This document shows positions 7,610-15,368 of a stretch of DNA of 37,371 bases, one piece after another. The notes below the pieces were generated by a model, which was not told the DNA's origin, made no database searches, and was given only the letters and a program-made list of their open reading frames with translations. This DNA is from an uncultured bacterium. Its GTDB lineage: Bacteria > Verrucomicrobiota > Kiritimatiellia > RFP12 > UBA1067. The stretch lies in NCBI GenBank assembly GCA_902764415.1, contig CACWVU010000025.1, positions 1 through 37,371 of the forward strand, read 5' to 3'. The stretch's first letter is position 1; the number at the start of each line of letters is the position of its first letter. A program made the position numbers and the translations under genes.

Positions 7610-8706
7610 AAGTCCTCCAGCGTAACGGAGTCGAGTTCCTCCTCCTCCTTGCGGGCGTCCTGGATCTGCTTGGCCCACTTAAGCACCTCGGCCACCGGCT
7701 CGATCAGGGAATCGGGGATGAAGTCCTCCACCGCGCCCTTGGCGTAGAGGGCGCGCGCGAGGGGGCGGTCCTCCATCACCGGGATGCCTTCGGCGAGGGC
7801 GGTCTCGCGGATGATCTTCGCGACCTTGCCGGCGCCGATGGCGCAGATGCGCGGCAGCGGCGACTCCTCGGCGGCGTAGCGGATGCCGACGGCGAGGTGC
7901 GTCGGGTTGGTGACGACGACGCTCGCCTTCTTCGCCGCCTTCGCTGGATCCTGCCCGTTCATGATCTCGTCGCGGAAGCGGCGCTGCTCCTGCTTGATCT
8001 CCTGCGAGCCCTCCATCTCCTTGTACTCGCGCTTCACCTCGTCCTTCGTCATCATCATCTGCTTGGTGAAGTTGCGCCCCTGGAAGAGCCGGTCGACGAC
8101 GGCGATCACGATGTAGCCGAAGGCGGTGTAGACGGCAAGGCGCTTGAGCATCAGCTTGAGGCAGGGGAAGACGTCGTCCACGGTGCCGTAGCACATCGTG
8201 AGCAGCTCGGGTACGCTCGCCCAGATGATCTTGTAGACGAGGTAGCCGAGGAAGCACACCTTGACGACGTTCTTGAGGAACTCGAAGAGGTTCTTCACCG
8301 AGAAGATCTTCTTCGCGCCCTCGACCGGATTGAGCTTCTCCATCTTGGGGAGGATCGGGTCGAGGGTAAAGAGGAAGCCGATCTGCGCGACGTTGCCGAC
8401 GATGCCGATAATGGCCGCCACGAGCACGAAGATGAACGAGTGCTTCAGGATGTAGATAATAGTGAGCTTGGACGACTCCATCACGTCGCCGACGCCGTTG
8501 TGCTCGATGCCGCCGCCGAGGAACCGGAGGAGCTGCTCCATGTCCTCCATGAGCGCGACGCCCATCCAGGCGAGGAGCGCGAAGAGGACGACGAGGATGG
8601 CCGTGGAGATGATGTCCTTCGAGGTGCAGACCTGGCCCTTCTGCCGCGCGTCGCGCAGCTTCTTGGGCGTAGGCAGCTCGGTCTTCTCTCCAGCGCTTTC
8701 AGCCAT
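7606..8706 (-). CDS. sctU: T3SS export switch protein SctU (YscU/FlhB family)
   Basis: Membrane component of the export gate that switches substrate class after self-cleavage. The 366-residue protein starts with the polar MAESAGEKTELPTPKKLRDA typical of the family. Four hydrophobic segments follow (about 32-55, 85-112, 148-168 and 188-206), then a cytoplasmic domain with the autocleavage motif NPTH at residues 267-270. Length matches YscU (about 350). A TTAGGTGG-type repeat lies directly upstream of its ATG with no clear ribosome binding site. Its stop overlaps the sigma factor start. Confidence 0.97.
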   Translation of the reverse strand: MAESAGEKTELPTPKKLRDARQKGQVCTSKDIISTAILVVLFALLAWMGVALMEDMEQLLRFLGGGIEHNGVGDVMESSKLTIIYILKHSFIFVLVAAIIGIVGNVAQIGFLFTLDPILPKMEKLNPVEGAKKIFSVKNLFEFLKNVVKVCFLGYLVYKIIWASVPELLTMCYGTVDDVFPCLKLMLKRLAVYTAFGYIVIAVVDRLFQGRNFTKQMMMTKDEVKREYKEMEGSQEIKQEQRRFRDEIMNGQDPAKAAKKASVVVTNPTHLAVGIRYAAEESPLPRICAIGAGKVAKIIRETALAEGIPVMEDRPLARALYAKGAVEDFIPDSLIEPVAEVLKWAKQIQDARKEEEELDSVTLEDL

Positions 8707-8708
8707 GG

Positions 8709-8740
8709 CTAACTACCCAACCACCTAACCACCTAACAAT
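8709..8740. repeat. TTAGGTGG-type low-complexity linker between sctT and sctU
   Basis: On the minus strand the 3' end of sctT and the spacer to sctU read as tandem GTTAGGTG/GTTGGGTA units. The last sctT codons (Leu-Leu-Gly-Gly-stop) are themselves made of the repeat. The same sequence family recurs at 16385-16413, 23745-23783 and 24003-24047. Confidence 0.75.
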
Positions 8741-9513
8741 TTGAGCGCCGGGGCGAGGATTGCGCTCTCCTTGGTGTACATCAGCATGTCCATGATGAAC
8801 GGCAGGTACACGACGAGCATGGCGATGCCGAGCGCGGACTTGACCGGCATCGACAGGAAGAACACGTTGAGCTGCGGGGCGGTGCGGTTGACGAGTCCCA
8901 GCCCCAGCGTCGCGAGGAACATCACGATGATGACCGGAGCGGAGATGACCACGGTCGTCCGCAGCATCCCGTCCACGTAGCCGAGGATCCGCACCGGCGC
9001 GTCGCTGGAGAACGACGGGAAGACCGCCCCCTCCGGGAACACCGGCCAGATGGAGAAGCTGGCGTAGAGCGCGCCGAGGAACACCAGCACCGCGCCGCTC
9101 ACGAAGAAAAGCGTGCTGACGATCTGGGTGAAGAATATCGCCGTCGTCGAGACCTGCGCGCCGGAAAGCGGGGAGTACACCTCGCCCATCGTCGAGCCGC
9201 GCTGGTTGTCGATGAAGTTTCCGATGTTCTCCACGATCCAGAACGGAACCGCCGCGAAGAACCCGAGGAGGAAGCCGATGAACGCCTCCTTGACTGCGAG
9301 CAGCGCGAACATGCCGACGTTCGGCTCTCCCGGCGGCATGCCGGTCTTGATGAACGGGATCACCAGGCAGGAGAACCCGAGCACCGCCGCCCTCCTGGCG
9401 ACGCCAGGGATCATGCTGTCCGCCAGCGCCGGGCAGACGGCGAACGCCCCGCCGATCCTCGCCATCCCCAGGACCGCTGCAAGAATCCAGCGATGGAACT
9501 CAACGTAGGGCAT
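8725..9513 (-). CDS. sctT: T3SS export gate protein SctT (YscT/FliR family)
   Basis: Inner-membrane export gate subunit of 262 residues with hydrophobic segments across its length. The conserved core has FFAAVPFWIVENIGNFIDNQ, RGSTMGEVYSPLSG and the TAPQLNVFFLSMPVKSALG block shared by SctT and FliR. The ATG at 9513 shares a base with the sctS stop (TAATG), the usual coupling in R-S-T clusters. Length matches YscT (about 260). The C-terminus runs into a low-complexity repeat, so its last four residues are repeat-encoded. Confidence 0.96.
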   Translation of the reverse strand: MPYVEFHRWILAAVLGMARIGGAFAVCPALADSMIPGVARRAAVLGFSCLVIPFIKTGMPPGEPNVGMFALLAVKEAFIGFLLGFFAAVPFWIVENIGNFIDNQRGSTMGEVYSPLSGAQVSTTAIFFTQIVSTLFFVSGAVLVFLGALYASFSIWPVFPEGAVFPSFSSDAPVRILGYVDGMLRTTVVISAPVIIVMFLATLGLGLVNRTAPQLNVFFLSMPVKSALGIAMLVVYLPFIMDMLMYTKESAILAPALKLLGG

Positions 9514-9779
9514 TACCTCAGCAGCGCGAAGTGCGTGAAGATGTCCTGGGTGTAGAGGAGAAGCGTGGAGCCGATCCACGACGCGCATACGAGCAGCGTC
9601 AGCGAAATCGCGATCAGCTTGACCGCGAAGCCGAGGGTCTGCTCCTGAATCTGGGTGAGCGCCTGGAGGAGCGAGACGAGGACGCCGATCACCGTCGCCA
9701 CCAGAATCGGGATAAGCGATAGCCTGAGGACGATCAGGAGGCAAGTCTGCGCATAGTCGAGAAGCTCGGCCTTGCTCAT
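9513..9779 (-). CDS. sctS: T3SS export gate protein SctS (YscS/FliQ family)
   Basis: Small inner-membrane export gate subunit of 88 residues with two hydrophobic hairpin segments (about 14-38 and 50-74). The segment VSLLQALTQIQEQTLGFAVK between them is the hallmark of SctS/FliQ. Its start overlaps the sctR stop (ATGA) and its stop overlaps the sctT start (TAATG). Length is typical. Confidence 0.97.
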   Translation of the reverse strand: MSKAELLDYAQTCLLIVLRLSLIPILVATVIGVLVSLLQALTQIQEQTLGFAVKLIAISLTLLVCASWIGSTLLLYTQDIFTHFALLR

Positions 9780-10480
9780 ATCACGTACCCCCGTACAAGT
9801 CCCTGGATGAGCAGGGTCCAGCCGTTCACCATCACGAAGAGGAGCAGCTTGAACGGCAGCGAGATCGTCACCGGCGAGACCATCATCATGCCCATCGCGA
9901 GGAGGATGTTCGACACGATGATGTCGATCGCTATGAACGGCAAGTAGACGAGGAAGCCGATCTGGAACGCCTTGGTGAGCTCAGAGACGCAGAAGGACGG
10001 GATCAGGATGCAGAAGCTCTCGGGGTCGACATTCGCCGGCACGTCGGGGTCCTTGGCCCACAGGCGCTCGGCCGTGTTGACGAAGAACGCCCGCTCGCGG
10101 TCGGAGGTGTGCTCGGAGAGCCAGGTGCGGAAAGGCTCGGCGCCCTTGGCGAGGTCCGATGTGGAGAGCCCCAGGTCGAACGACGGAGCCGCGCCGCCAG
10201 CCGCACCCTTGGCCTGGACCTGGGCAGCCGCAGCCTTCTGGCTTTCCGCCAGGATCCCCCACGATTCACTCGCGACCGGCGCTATGATGTAGAACGTCAG
10301 GATCAGCGCCAGCGCGTTGAGCACCATGTTCGGCGGAATGGACTGGATTCCGAGCGCGTTGCGGATGAGCGACATCACTACGACGATCTTCAGGTAGCTC
10401 GTGGCCACCATCGCGACAAATGGCAGGAGCGAAAGCCCCACCATGACGATTATCAGCGTAAATGGATTTGTCTGGAACAT
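9776..10480 (-). CDS. sctR: T3SS export gate protein SctR (YscR/FliP family)
   Basis: Core of the export gate pore, 234 residues. An N-terminal hydrophobic pair is followed by SYLKIVVVMSLIRNALGIQS and PPNMVLNALALILT, then a polar periplasmic loop (about 75-145). The conserved C-terminal block includes PSFCVSELTKAFQIGFLVYL, PFIAIDIIVSNILLAMGMMM and SPVTISLPFKLLLFV. The loop carries an Ala/Gly-rich stretch but overall length is near the usual 217-220. The gap to sctQ is filled by AACAACG-like repeats and shows no good ribosome binding site. Confidence 0.97.
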   Translation of the reverse strand: MFQTNPFTLIIVMVGLSLLPFVAMVATSYLKIVVVMSLIRNALGIQSIPPNMVLNALALILTFYIIAPVASESWGILAESQKAAAAQVQAKGAAGGAAPSFDLGLSTSDLAKGAEPFRTWLSEHTSDRERAFFVNTAERLWAKDPDVPANVDPESFCILIPSFCVSELTKAFQIGFLVYLPFIAIDIIVSNILLAMGMMMVSPVTISLPFKLLLFVMVNGWTLLIQGLVRGYVI

Positions 10481-10510
10481 AGGTTATTCGTTGTTCGTTG
10501 TTCGTGGTTA
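10481..10510. repeat. AACAACG-type low-complexity linker between sctQ and sctR
   Basis: On the minus strand the junction reads CCACGAACAACGAACAACGA followed by ATAACCT and the sctR ATG. It is a tandem CGAACAA unit. It begins at the sctQ stop codon, exactly where the SctQ C-terminal domain appears cut short. Confidence 0.65.
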
Positions 10511-11383
10511 GGGGAGAGGACCAACTGCCTCCACGACGAAGGCGCTCTGTCCGGCGAGCTTGTCGAGACTCCCTTCGGCAAGCGTCTTGCCGGAGGACAC
10601 GAGGCGAAGCTGCGACGGCTTCGCGTCCGCCTCCTCGACCGGGCTCTCGGCGCGGTCGAAGAGCTCGCCCAGCGAGATTGTCCGCGGCGCGGCGTCGACT
10701 ACGCGCAGCCGACCGTCGTCGGAAAACGGCACAACGCCGTTCTCGTCCACGAGGAAGCGTCCGTCGACGACCAGCCGCGGCGGAACCGTCCCGACTTCGG
10801 GCAGCAGGAGCGCGTCGCCGACGGCAATCGAAGCGATGTCTGCGGCGGAAAGCACGAACGAAGCGACCTCGGTCTCGCAGGGCAGCTGCTCCTCGCGGAC
10901 CGACTGGTGGGCGGTGTCGACGAAGCGGAGCTGGCCGAGGGCCGCCTCGACGACTGGCGAGCGCGTCAGGCCGAAGACCACGTCCTCGACCTGCATGAAG
11001 ATGGTGCGTTCGTCCGGGCCGTCGGACGCAAGCCCCTCCACCTTGAGCTGGCGGCGAACCGCGTTCTCGACGAGCTGCAGCAGCACGCCGCACTCCTTCT
11101 CCACGAGCGCAAGGAGAATCGGCTCGGGCACCTCCGCGCGCGTTGCCCACAGCGCGTGCAGGTCGGCGAAGCGCGGCGAATCGGCTATCGACAGCAGATG
11201 GCGCTCGCCGTCCAGCAGCACCGCGAGGTCAAGCGACTCGCCGGGGCGCACCTCGGCCGCGCGGAGCGTGGCGGAGGCGTCGCCCAGGCGGCACGGCATT
11301 GCCCACGCCGGCGAGTCCAGCAGCGACTCCGGCGCGGCGTTCGCCCATTTCGGCAGTGCGGAGAGAATCTCAAGCGGTTTCAT
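10508..11383 (-). CDS. sctQ: T3SS cytoplasmic ring protein SctQ (YscQ/FliN-like), short C-terminus
   Basis: Predicted C-ring/sorting platform protein of 291 residues, identified by its position between sctP and sctR and by a SpoA-like segment at about 175-232 (AADIASIAVGDALLLPEVG, then a beta-rich stretch). The region from about 257 (QLRLVSSGKTLAEGSLDKLA) looks like the first half of the second SpoA domain, but the protein stops after VGPLP. The usual second half with the glycine-rich closing strands is not seen. The ATG at 11383 follows GGGGAAAG and overlaps the end of sctP. Sequence divergence is high, as usual for SctQ. Confidence 0.82.
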   Translation of the reverse strand: MKPLEILSALPKWANAAPESLLDSPAWAMPCRLGDASATLRAAEVRPGESLDLAVLLDGERHLLSIADSPRFADLHALWATRAEVPEPILLALVEKECGVLLQLVENAVRRQLKVEGLASDGPDERTIFMQVEDVVFGLTRSPVVEAALGQLRFVDTAHQSVREEQLPCETEVASFVLSAADIASIAVGDALLLPEVGTVPPRLVVDGRFLVDENGVVPFSDDGRLRVVDAAPRTISLGELFDRAESPVEEADAKPSQLRLVSSGKTLAEGSLDKLAGQSAFVVEAVGPLP

Positions 11384-12938
11384 TGGCTTTCCCCTTCCTC
11401 TGTACGACAGCAACGGCAACGTGGTGGAACGTGGACACATGCTCCGCCAGCGCGGTCTCAAGGCGCGGCAGGGCGGCGGCGGCGAGGCGCGCGGCGTCCG
11501 GCGTCGCCGGCGCAATGGCCACGGACAGCTCGCCGCTCGTCGCGGTCACCGAAATCTCCGAGCCGTCCAGAACGGTCGGCTTGAGGACAATGCGCACGTT
11601 GCCGTCGCCGTGCGCGAGCGCGGGCGTCACCTCGATCTGCGCCGCGACGGCCTCCACGATCCTGTCGACCGTCTCCACAATGACCTCGGTGCGCGCCGTC
11701 GCGGCGGCGGCCGCCGCGACTTCCGGCGCAACCGGCGTGGCGACGACATCTGCCGCGGGAGCGGCGGCGGCGGGAGCAGACTGGGTCGCCGCGGCAATAT
11801 CCTCGTTGTCTATCGCGGCATTTTTGCCCGCAGCAGGCTCGACGATTCCGCCAGGCGCAGCCGCAGCCTGCCTGTCAGCGGAAGCTTCGCGAACATCGCG
11901 TGGCGTCTTCGCTTCGCCCGCCACCTGATTCGCCTCCGGGGTCTCCCTAGAAGGCGTCATCGGCGCAGGGGTCGACGGCGACTCGGCAACGGCCTGACGT
12001 TCGGCCACCTGCGGCACCTCCGCCACAACCGGCTTCTCGACGGCTACTGGCTTCTCAGCTGCAATTGGCTTCTCAACTACAGTAGGGATATTAGCAGCCA
12101 CAGACTTCTCGACTACAATCGGCTTCTCGACTACTGCCGACTTTTCAGCAACTACCGGTTTCTCAGCGACTACCGTCTGCTCGACGGCTGCGGGCTTCTC
12201 AGCGGAAATCGACGTCTCGGCAACGACTGGTTTTTCGACTACTACCTGTTTCTCGGCGACCGGCTGCTCAACGACTATCTGCTTCTCAACAACAACAGGA
12301 CGATCGACCATCTGCGGAACCTCGGCCATAACCGGCTTCTCGACGATAATTGATTTCTCGGCCTGAACTGTCTTCTCGGCGACAATCGGCGTTTCTGCGA
12401 TGAGCGGCTTCTTGGATGCAATCGGCGTTTCAATGACGACCGGCTTTTCGGATACAACCTGTTTTTCAGCAGCTATCGGTCGCTCAACAACAATCTGCTC
12501 CTCGGCAACAACTGGTCGAATGTCCATCTGCGGAACCTCAGCCATAACCGGCTTCTCGACAACAATGGGCTTCTCAGGCTGAACTGGCTTCTCGGCAACA
12601 ATCGGCATTCCGGCGACGATCGGTGTCTCGGCGGCAATCGGCTCCTTGGAGGAAACTGACGCGGCAGACTGCGCGGCAACCGCGTTGCGGAAGACACGCA
12701 GCGGGTGTTCCTCCGGCGATGGTTGCGCACTCGCCGCCATTGCAGCCGCGAAGCGCTGGACGGCGGCGGCGGCTGGCTCCGCAGTCGGCTTCTGGGGAAT
12801 TGGCTCATCCTGCGGAGCGGTCTGCGCCGCCAGCGCCTCCGGCAGCGTCAGCGGCGCGAGCCCCGACGCATCGTCCAGCGTCACCAGGAACGGCGACGCC
12901 CCAAAGCCCAGGTCAAATGTTATTGCTCCCACGGTCAT
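11370..12938 (-). CDS. sctP: T3SS needle-length ruler SctP (YscP/FliK-like)
   Basis: Predicted secreted ruler and substrate-switch protein of 522 residues. An N-terminal polar region (1-98) is followed by about 37 hexads of the form P-hydrophobic-x-x-E-K (99-320), rich in Pro, Val, Glu and Lys. Next comes a disordered Ala/Pro-rich stretch (321-415) and a C-terminal globular domain (about 420-510, with VRIVLKPTVLDGSEISVTA and LSVAIAP) resembling the FliK/SctP switch domain. Its place between sctO and sctQ fits YscP. The ATG at 12938 overlaps the sctO stop as ATGA. Residues 114-185 and 186-257 are a tandem duplication. The repeats should form an extended rod; the length relation is an inference from YscP. 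Confidence 0.88.
   Translation of the reverse strand: MTVGAITFDLGFGASPFLVTLDDASGLAPLTLPEALAAQTAPQDEPIPQKPTAEPAAAAVQRFAAAMAASAQPSPEEHPLRVFRNAVAAQSAASVSSKEPIAAETPIVAGMPIVAEKPVQPEKPIVVEKPVMAEVPQMDIRPVVAEEQIVVERPIAAEKQVVSEKPVVIETPIASKKPLIAETPIVAEKTVQAEKSIIVEKPVMAEVPQMVDRPVVVEKQIVVEQPVAEKQVVVEKPVVAETSISAEKPAAVEQTVVAEKPVVAEKSAVVEKPIVVEKSVAANIPTVVEKPIAAEKPVAVEKPVVAEVPQVAERQAVAESPSTPAPMTPSRETPEANQVAGEAKTPRDVREASADRQAAAAPGGIVEPAAGKNAAIDNEDIAAATQSAPAAAAPAADVVATPVAPEVAAAAAATARTEVIVETVDRIVEAVAAQIEVTPALAHGDGNVRIVLKPTVLDGSEISVTATSGELSVAIAPATPDAARLAAAALPRLETALAEHVSTFHHVAVAVVQRKGKANETA
11979..12644 (-). repeat. Hexad-repeat ruler region of sctP with 216-bp tandem duplication
   Basis: Eighteen-base units encoding P-h-x-x-E-K hexads fill this segment. 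Two 216-bp blocks (12599-12384 and 12383-12168) encode matching 72-residue, 12-hexad stretches. Both begin with VAEK-VQ-EK and contain EKPVMAEVPQM at the same phase. DNA third positions differ between copies, so the duplication is not recent. Confidence 0.85.
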
Positions 12939-13408
12939 ATCTCCGGCTTTCTCACCACAAAGTCCTCGAGTTCGCCTTCGGCGCGGTGTTCCTCCTCCGC
13001 CGCCTCCATGGAAATCCAGACCTCCTTGTGCTCGTCGATCTTCGTCCTGTTCTTCATGGCCACCGCCAGGTTGTGCCGGGCGACCACGGTCGCCTCCTCG
13101 CACTTCTTCCGCTCGCCCTCGGCCCGCGCCACGTTGTCCACCTTTAGCGCGCCCTCCTCGTCGATCCTGGCGACACCGGCGTTCGCAAGGTCGATCTGCT
13201 CGCGGCTCACCGCACGGCCCATGATCGCGTCGTATATCCGGTCGCGGCGCTCCTCCTTCGTCTCCTCGTAGGCGGCGAGGTCGCGACGGCGCGCCTCCAG
13301 CGCGTCTTCCGCCGCGGCAAGCTCGCGGCGCGCGGCGGACAGCTCGCCGCTGGCGCGGTCCTCGCGCATCGTGCGTATCCGCAGAAGTGGCTGGAGGACA
13401 TAGGACAT
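12935..13408 (-). CDS. sctO: T3SS ATPase stalk protein SctO (YscO/FliJ-like)
   Basis: A 157-residue, almost wholly alpha-helical, highly charged protein starting [20 protein letters not shown]. The predicted two-helix coiled coil spans about residues 10-70 and 85-140. Position directly after the ATPase gene, length (YscO 154) and coiled-coil build identify it as the stalk that inserts into the ATPase hexamer. The ATG at 13408 shares a base with the sctN stop (TAATG); its own stop overlaps the sctP start. Confidence 0.9.
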   Translation of the reverse strand: MSYVLQPLLRIRTMREDRASGELSAARRELAAAEDALEARRRDLAAYEETKEERRDRIYDAIMGRAVSREQIDLANAGVARIDEEGALKVDNVARAEGERKKCEEATVVARHNLAVAMKNRTKIDEHKEVWISMEAAEEEHRAEGELEDFVVRKPEI

Positions 13409-14736
13409 TACGACACCGCCTTTTTGAGTTTTTCGATCGTGTCGTCGTATTCGGGGCGCTCGTCCAGCCCCTGCCGCAGGAACGCGTTCACGGCGCCGTT
13501 CTTGTCGATGGCCTCGTCCGTCTCGGGGTCGGACCCCTTCTTGTACTCGCCGATCTTGAGGAGCAGCTCGACCTCGGCGTACTTGGCGAGGAGCTTGCGC
13601 AGCTTGGCGGCGGCTGCCTTGTGGTCGTTCGGGATGATGGCCGACTGGCACCGCGAGACCGAGGCGAGGATGTCGATCGCCGGATAGTGGTTCATCTGCG
13701 CGAGCCTGCGCGAGAGGATGATGTGTCCGTCGAGGATGGAGCGCGTCTCGTCGGCGATCGGCTCGGTCATGTCGTCGCCCTCCACGAGCACGGTGTAGAG
13801 CGCGGTGATGGAGCCCTTGGACGAGTTCCCGGCGCGCTCCATGAGCTTCGGCAGCTCCGAGAACACGCTCGGCGGGAAGCCGCGGCGCGTCGGTGGCTCG
13901 CCGGCGGCGAGGCCGATCTCGCGCTGGGCGCGTGCGAAGCGCGTGACGGAGTCCATGAGCAGCAGGACCTTCATCCCGCGGTCGCGGAAGGACTCGGCGA
14001 TGGACGTCGCCACGTGCGCGGCCTTGAGCCGCTCCATCGACGGGCGGTCCGAGGTGGAGATGACGAGGACCGACTTCTTGAGCCCCTCCGGACCCAGATC
14101 CTTCTCGATGAACTCCCTGACCTCGCGACCGCGCTCGCCGATGAGCGCCAGCACCGTCACCTCCGCCTCGGTGTTGCGGATGATCGACGCAAGCAGGGTG
14201 GACTTGCCGCCGCCTGCCGCGGCGAAGATGCCCATCCTCTGCCCCTCGCCGCAGGTAAGCAGCCCGTCGATGGCGCGGATGCCGAGCGAAATCGGCTTGG
14301 TGATCATCCTGCGCTCCAGCGGCGGCGGCGGCGAGGCGTAGACCGGATAGTAGCCGTCCGGACGAAGCGGCCCCTTCGCCTCGAGGTCCATCGGACGGCC
14401 GAGTCCGTCGAGGACGCGCCCGAGGAGGTTCATGCCGACCGGCACCATCTGCTCGCGGCGCGTCGGGATCACCTCGGTTTCGGCGGAGATGCCGATCATG
14501 GGGCCGAGCGCGGTGAGGAGCGCGGCGTCCTTGGTGAACCCCACGACCTCCGCCTGCACCTCAAGCGACTCCCACGGATTCCTGAGAATGCATATCTCAC
14601 CGACCTTCACTCCGGGGACGGACGCCTTGACGATGGTGCCGACGACCTGGATGACCTTGCCCTTCACGTCGATGGGCTGGGCATCCTCAACGGCACGGTC
14701 CAGGACCGCCGGAATATAGTCGAACGGCGTAGTCAC
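13408..14736 (-). CDS. sctN: T3SS ATPase SctN (YscN/FliI family)
   Basis: Hexameric ATPase that strips chaperones and unfolds substrates at the export gate. The 442-residue protein has the beta-barrel N-domain (about 20-95), Walker A region [10 protein letters not shown] (171-180; Lys178), the [16 protein letters not shown] block (200-215), Walker B VLLLMDS (258-264) and the [20 protein letters not shown] signature. The start is GTG at 14736, overlapping the sctL stop as GTGA. Ala172 replaces the usual first Gly of Walker A, but the GGGKST core is intact and activity is expected. Confidence 0.97.
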   Translation of the reverse strand: MTTPFDYIPAVLDRAVEDAQPIDVKGKVIQVVGTIVKASVPGVKVGEICILRNPWESLEVQAEVVGFTKDAALLTALGPMIGISAETEVIPTRREQMVPVGMNLLGRVLDGLGRPMDLEAKGPLRPDGYYPVYASPPPPLERRMITKPISLGIRAIDGLLTCGEGQRMGIFAAAGGGKSTLLASIIRNTEAEVTVLALIGERGREVREFIEKDLGPEGLKKSVLVISTSDRPSMERLKAAHVATSIAESFRDRGMKVLLLMDSVTRFARAQREIGLAAGEPPTRRGFPPSVFSELPKLMERAGNSSKGSITALYTVLVEGDDMTEPIADETRSILDGHIILSRRLAQMNHYPAIDILASVSRCQSAIIPNDHKAAAAKLRKLLAKYAEVELLLKIGEYKKGSDPETDEAIDKNGAVNAFLRQGLDERPEYDDTIEKLKKAVS

Positions 14737-15368
14737 GGCTTGGCGGCCTCCTCATGGTCCCGGGCGAGATGGCGCTTCAGCGAGCGCTCGATCGCGGCGA
14801 ACTGGCTTTCCACCGAGGCGTCGGCGACGCCGGCCTCGGTCTCGAGGATGCACGCCGGCCCCTTGAGCCGCTCGTCCTCCACCACGTCGAACGACTCGAC
14901 CGTGGGGTAGTCCTTGCGCAGCGCGGCGACGCGGTCCTTGACGACCTGGGCCATCTCCGGCGCCACCTTGAGCGTCACGTGGCGCTGGGTGCGGATCACC
15001 GCGTTCATCGTCTTGCGCACGATGTTGACGACCATCTCCTTGTCGCCGACCTCGACGACGAACGACCTGAGCGCCTTCATGACGATGTCGGCCATCTTCC
15101 CCTCGACCGACTCCATGAAGGCGACGGACTGGTCGACCTGCTCCAGCTTCTGCATGGCGATCTCGAGCTTGCCGTCCTGGAGCCCCTTCTCGTAGCCGCG
15201 CTTCCGCTCCTCCTCGAAGGCCGCCTTCGCCTTTTCGCGGATCCGGCGCGCCTCGGCTTCCGCGTCGGCCACGATCTCGGCGGCGGACTTGGCGGTGGCC
15301 ACGTCCGCGGCCTTGACGAGGCGGCGGTCGGACGCAAGCGTGAAGTTTTGTTTCTCTATCAGCAGCAT
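14733..15368 (-). CDS. sctL: T3SS ATPase stator SctL (YscL/FliH family)
   Basis: A 211-residue peripheral stalk protein linking SctN to the C-ring. An Ala/Glu/Arg-rich helical N-terminal half (about 20-85) includes [20 protein letters not shown] and [10 protein letters not shown]. The C-terminal FliH/V-ATPase E-like domain (about 90-205) includes [19 protein letters not shown] and [17 protein letters not shown]. Position upstream of sctN and length match YscL. It overlaps the end of sctK by 10 bp. Confidence 0.94.
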   Translation of the reverse strand: MLLIEKQNFTLASDRRLVKAADVATAKSAAEIVADAEAEARRIREKAKAAFEEERKRGYEKGLQDGKLEIAMQKLEQVDQSVAFMESVEGKMADIVMKALRSFVVEVGDKEMVVNIVRKTMNAVIRTQRHVTLKVAPEMAQVVKDRVAALRKDYPTVESFDVVEDERLKGPACILETEAGVADASVESQFAAIERSLKRHLARDHEEAAKP

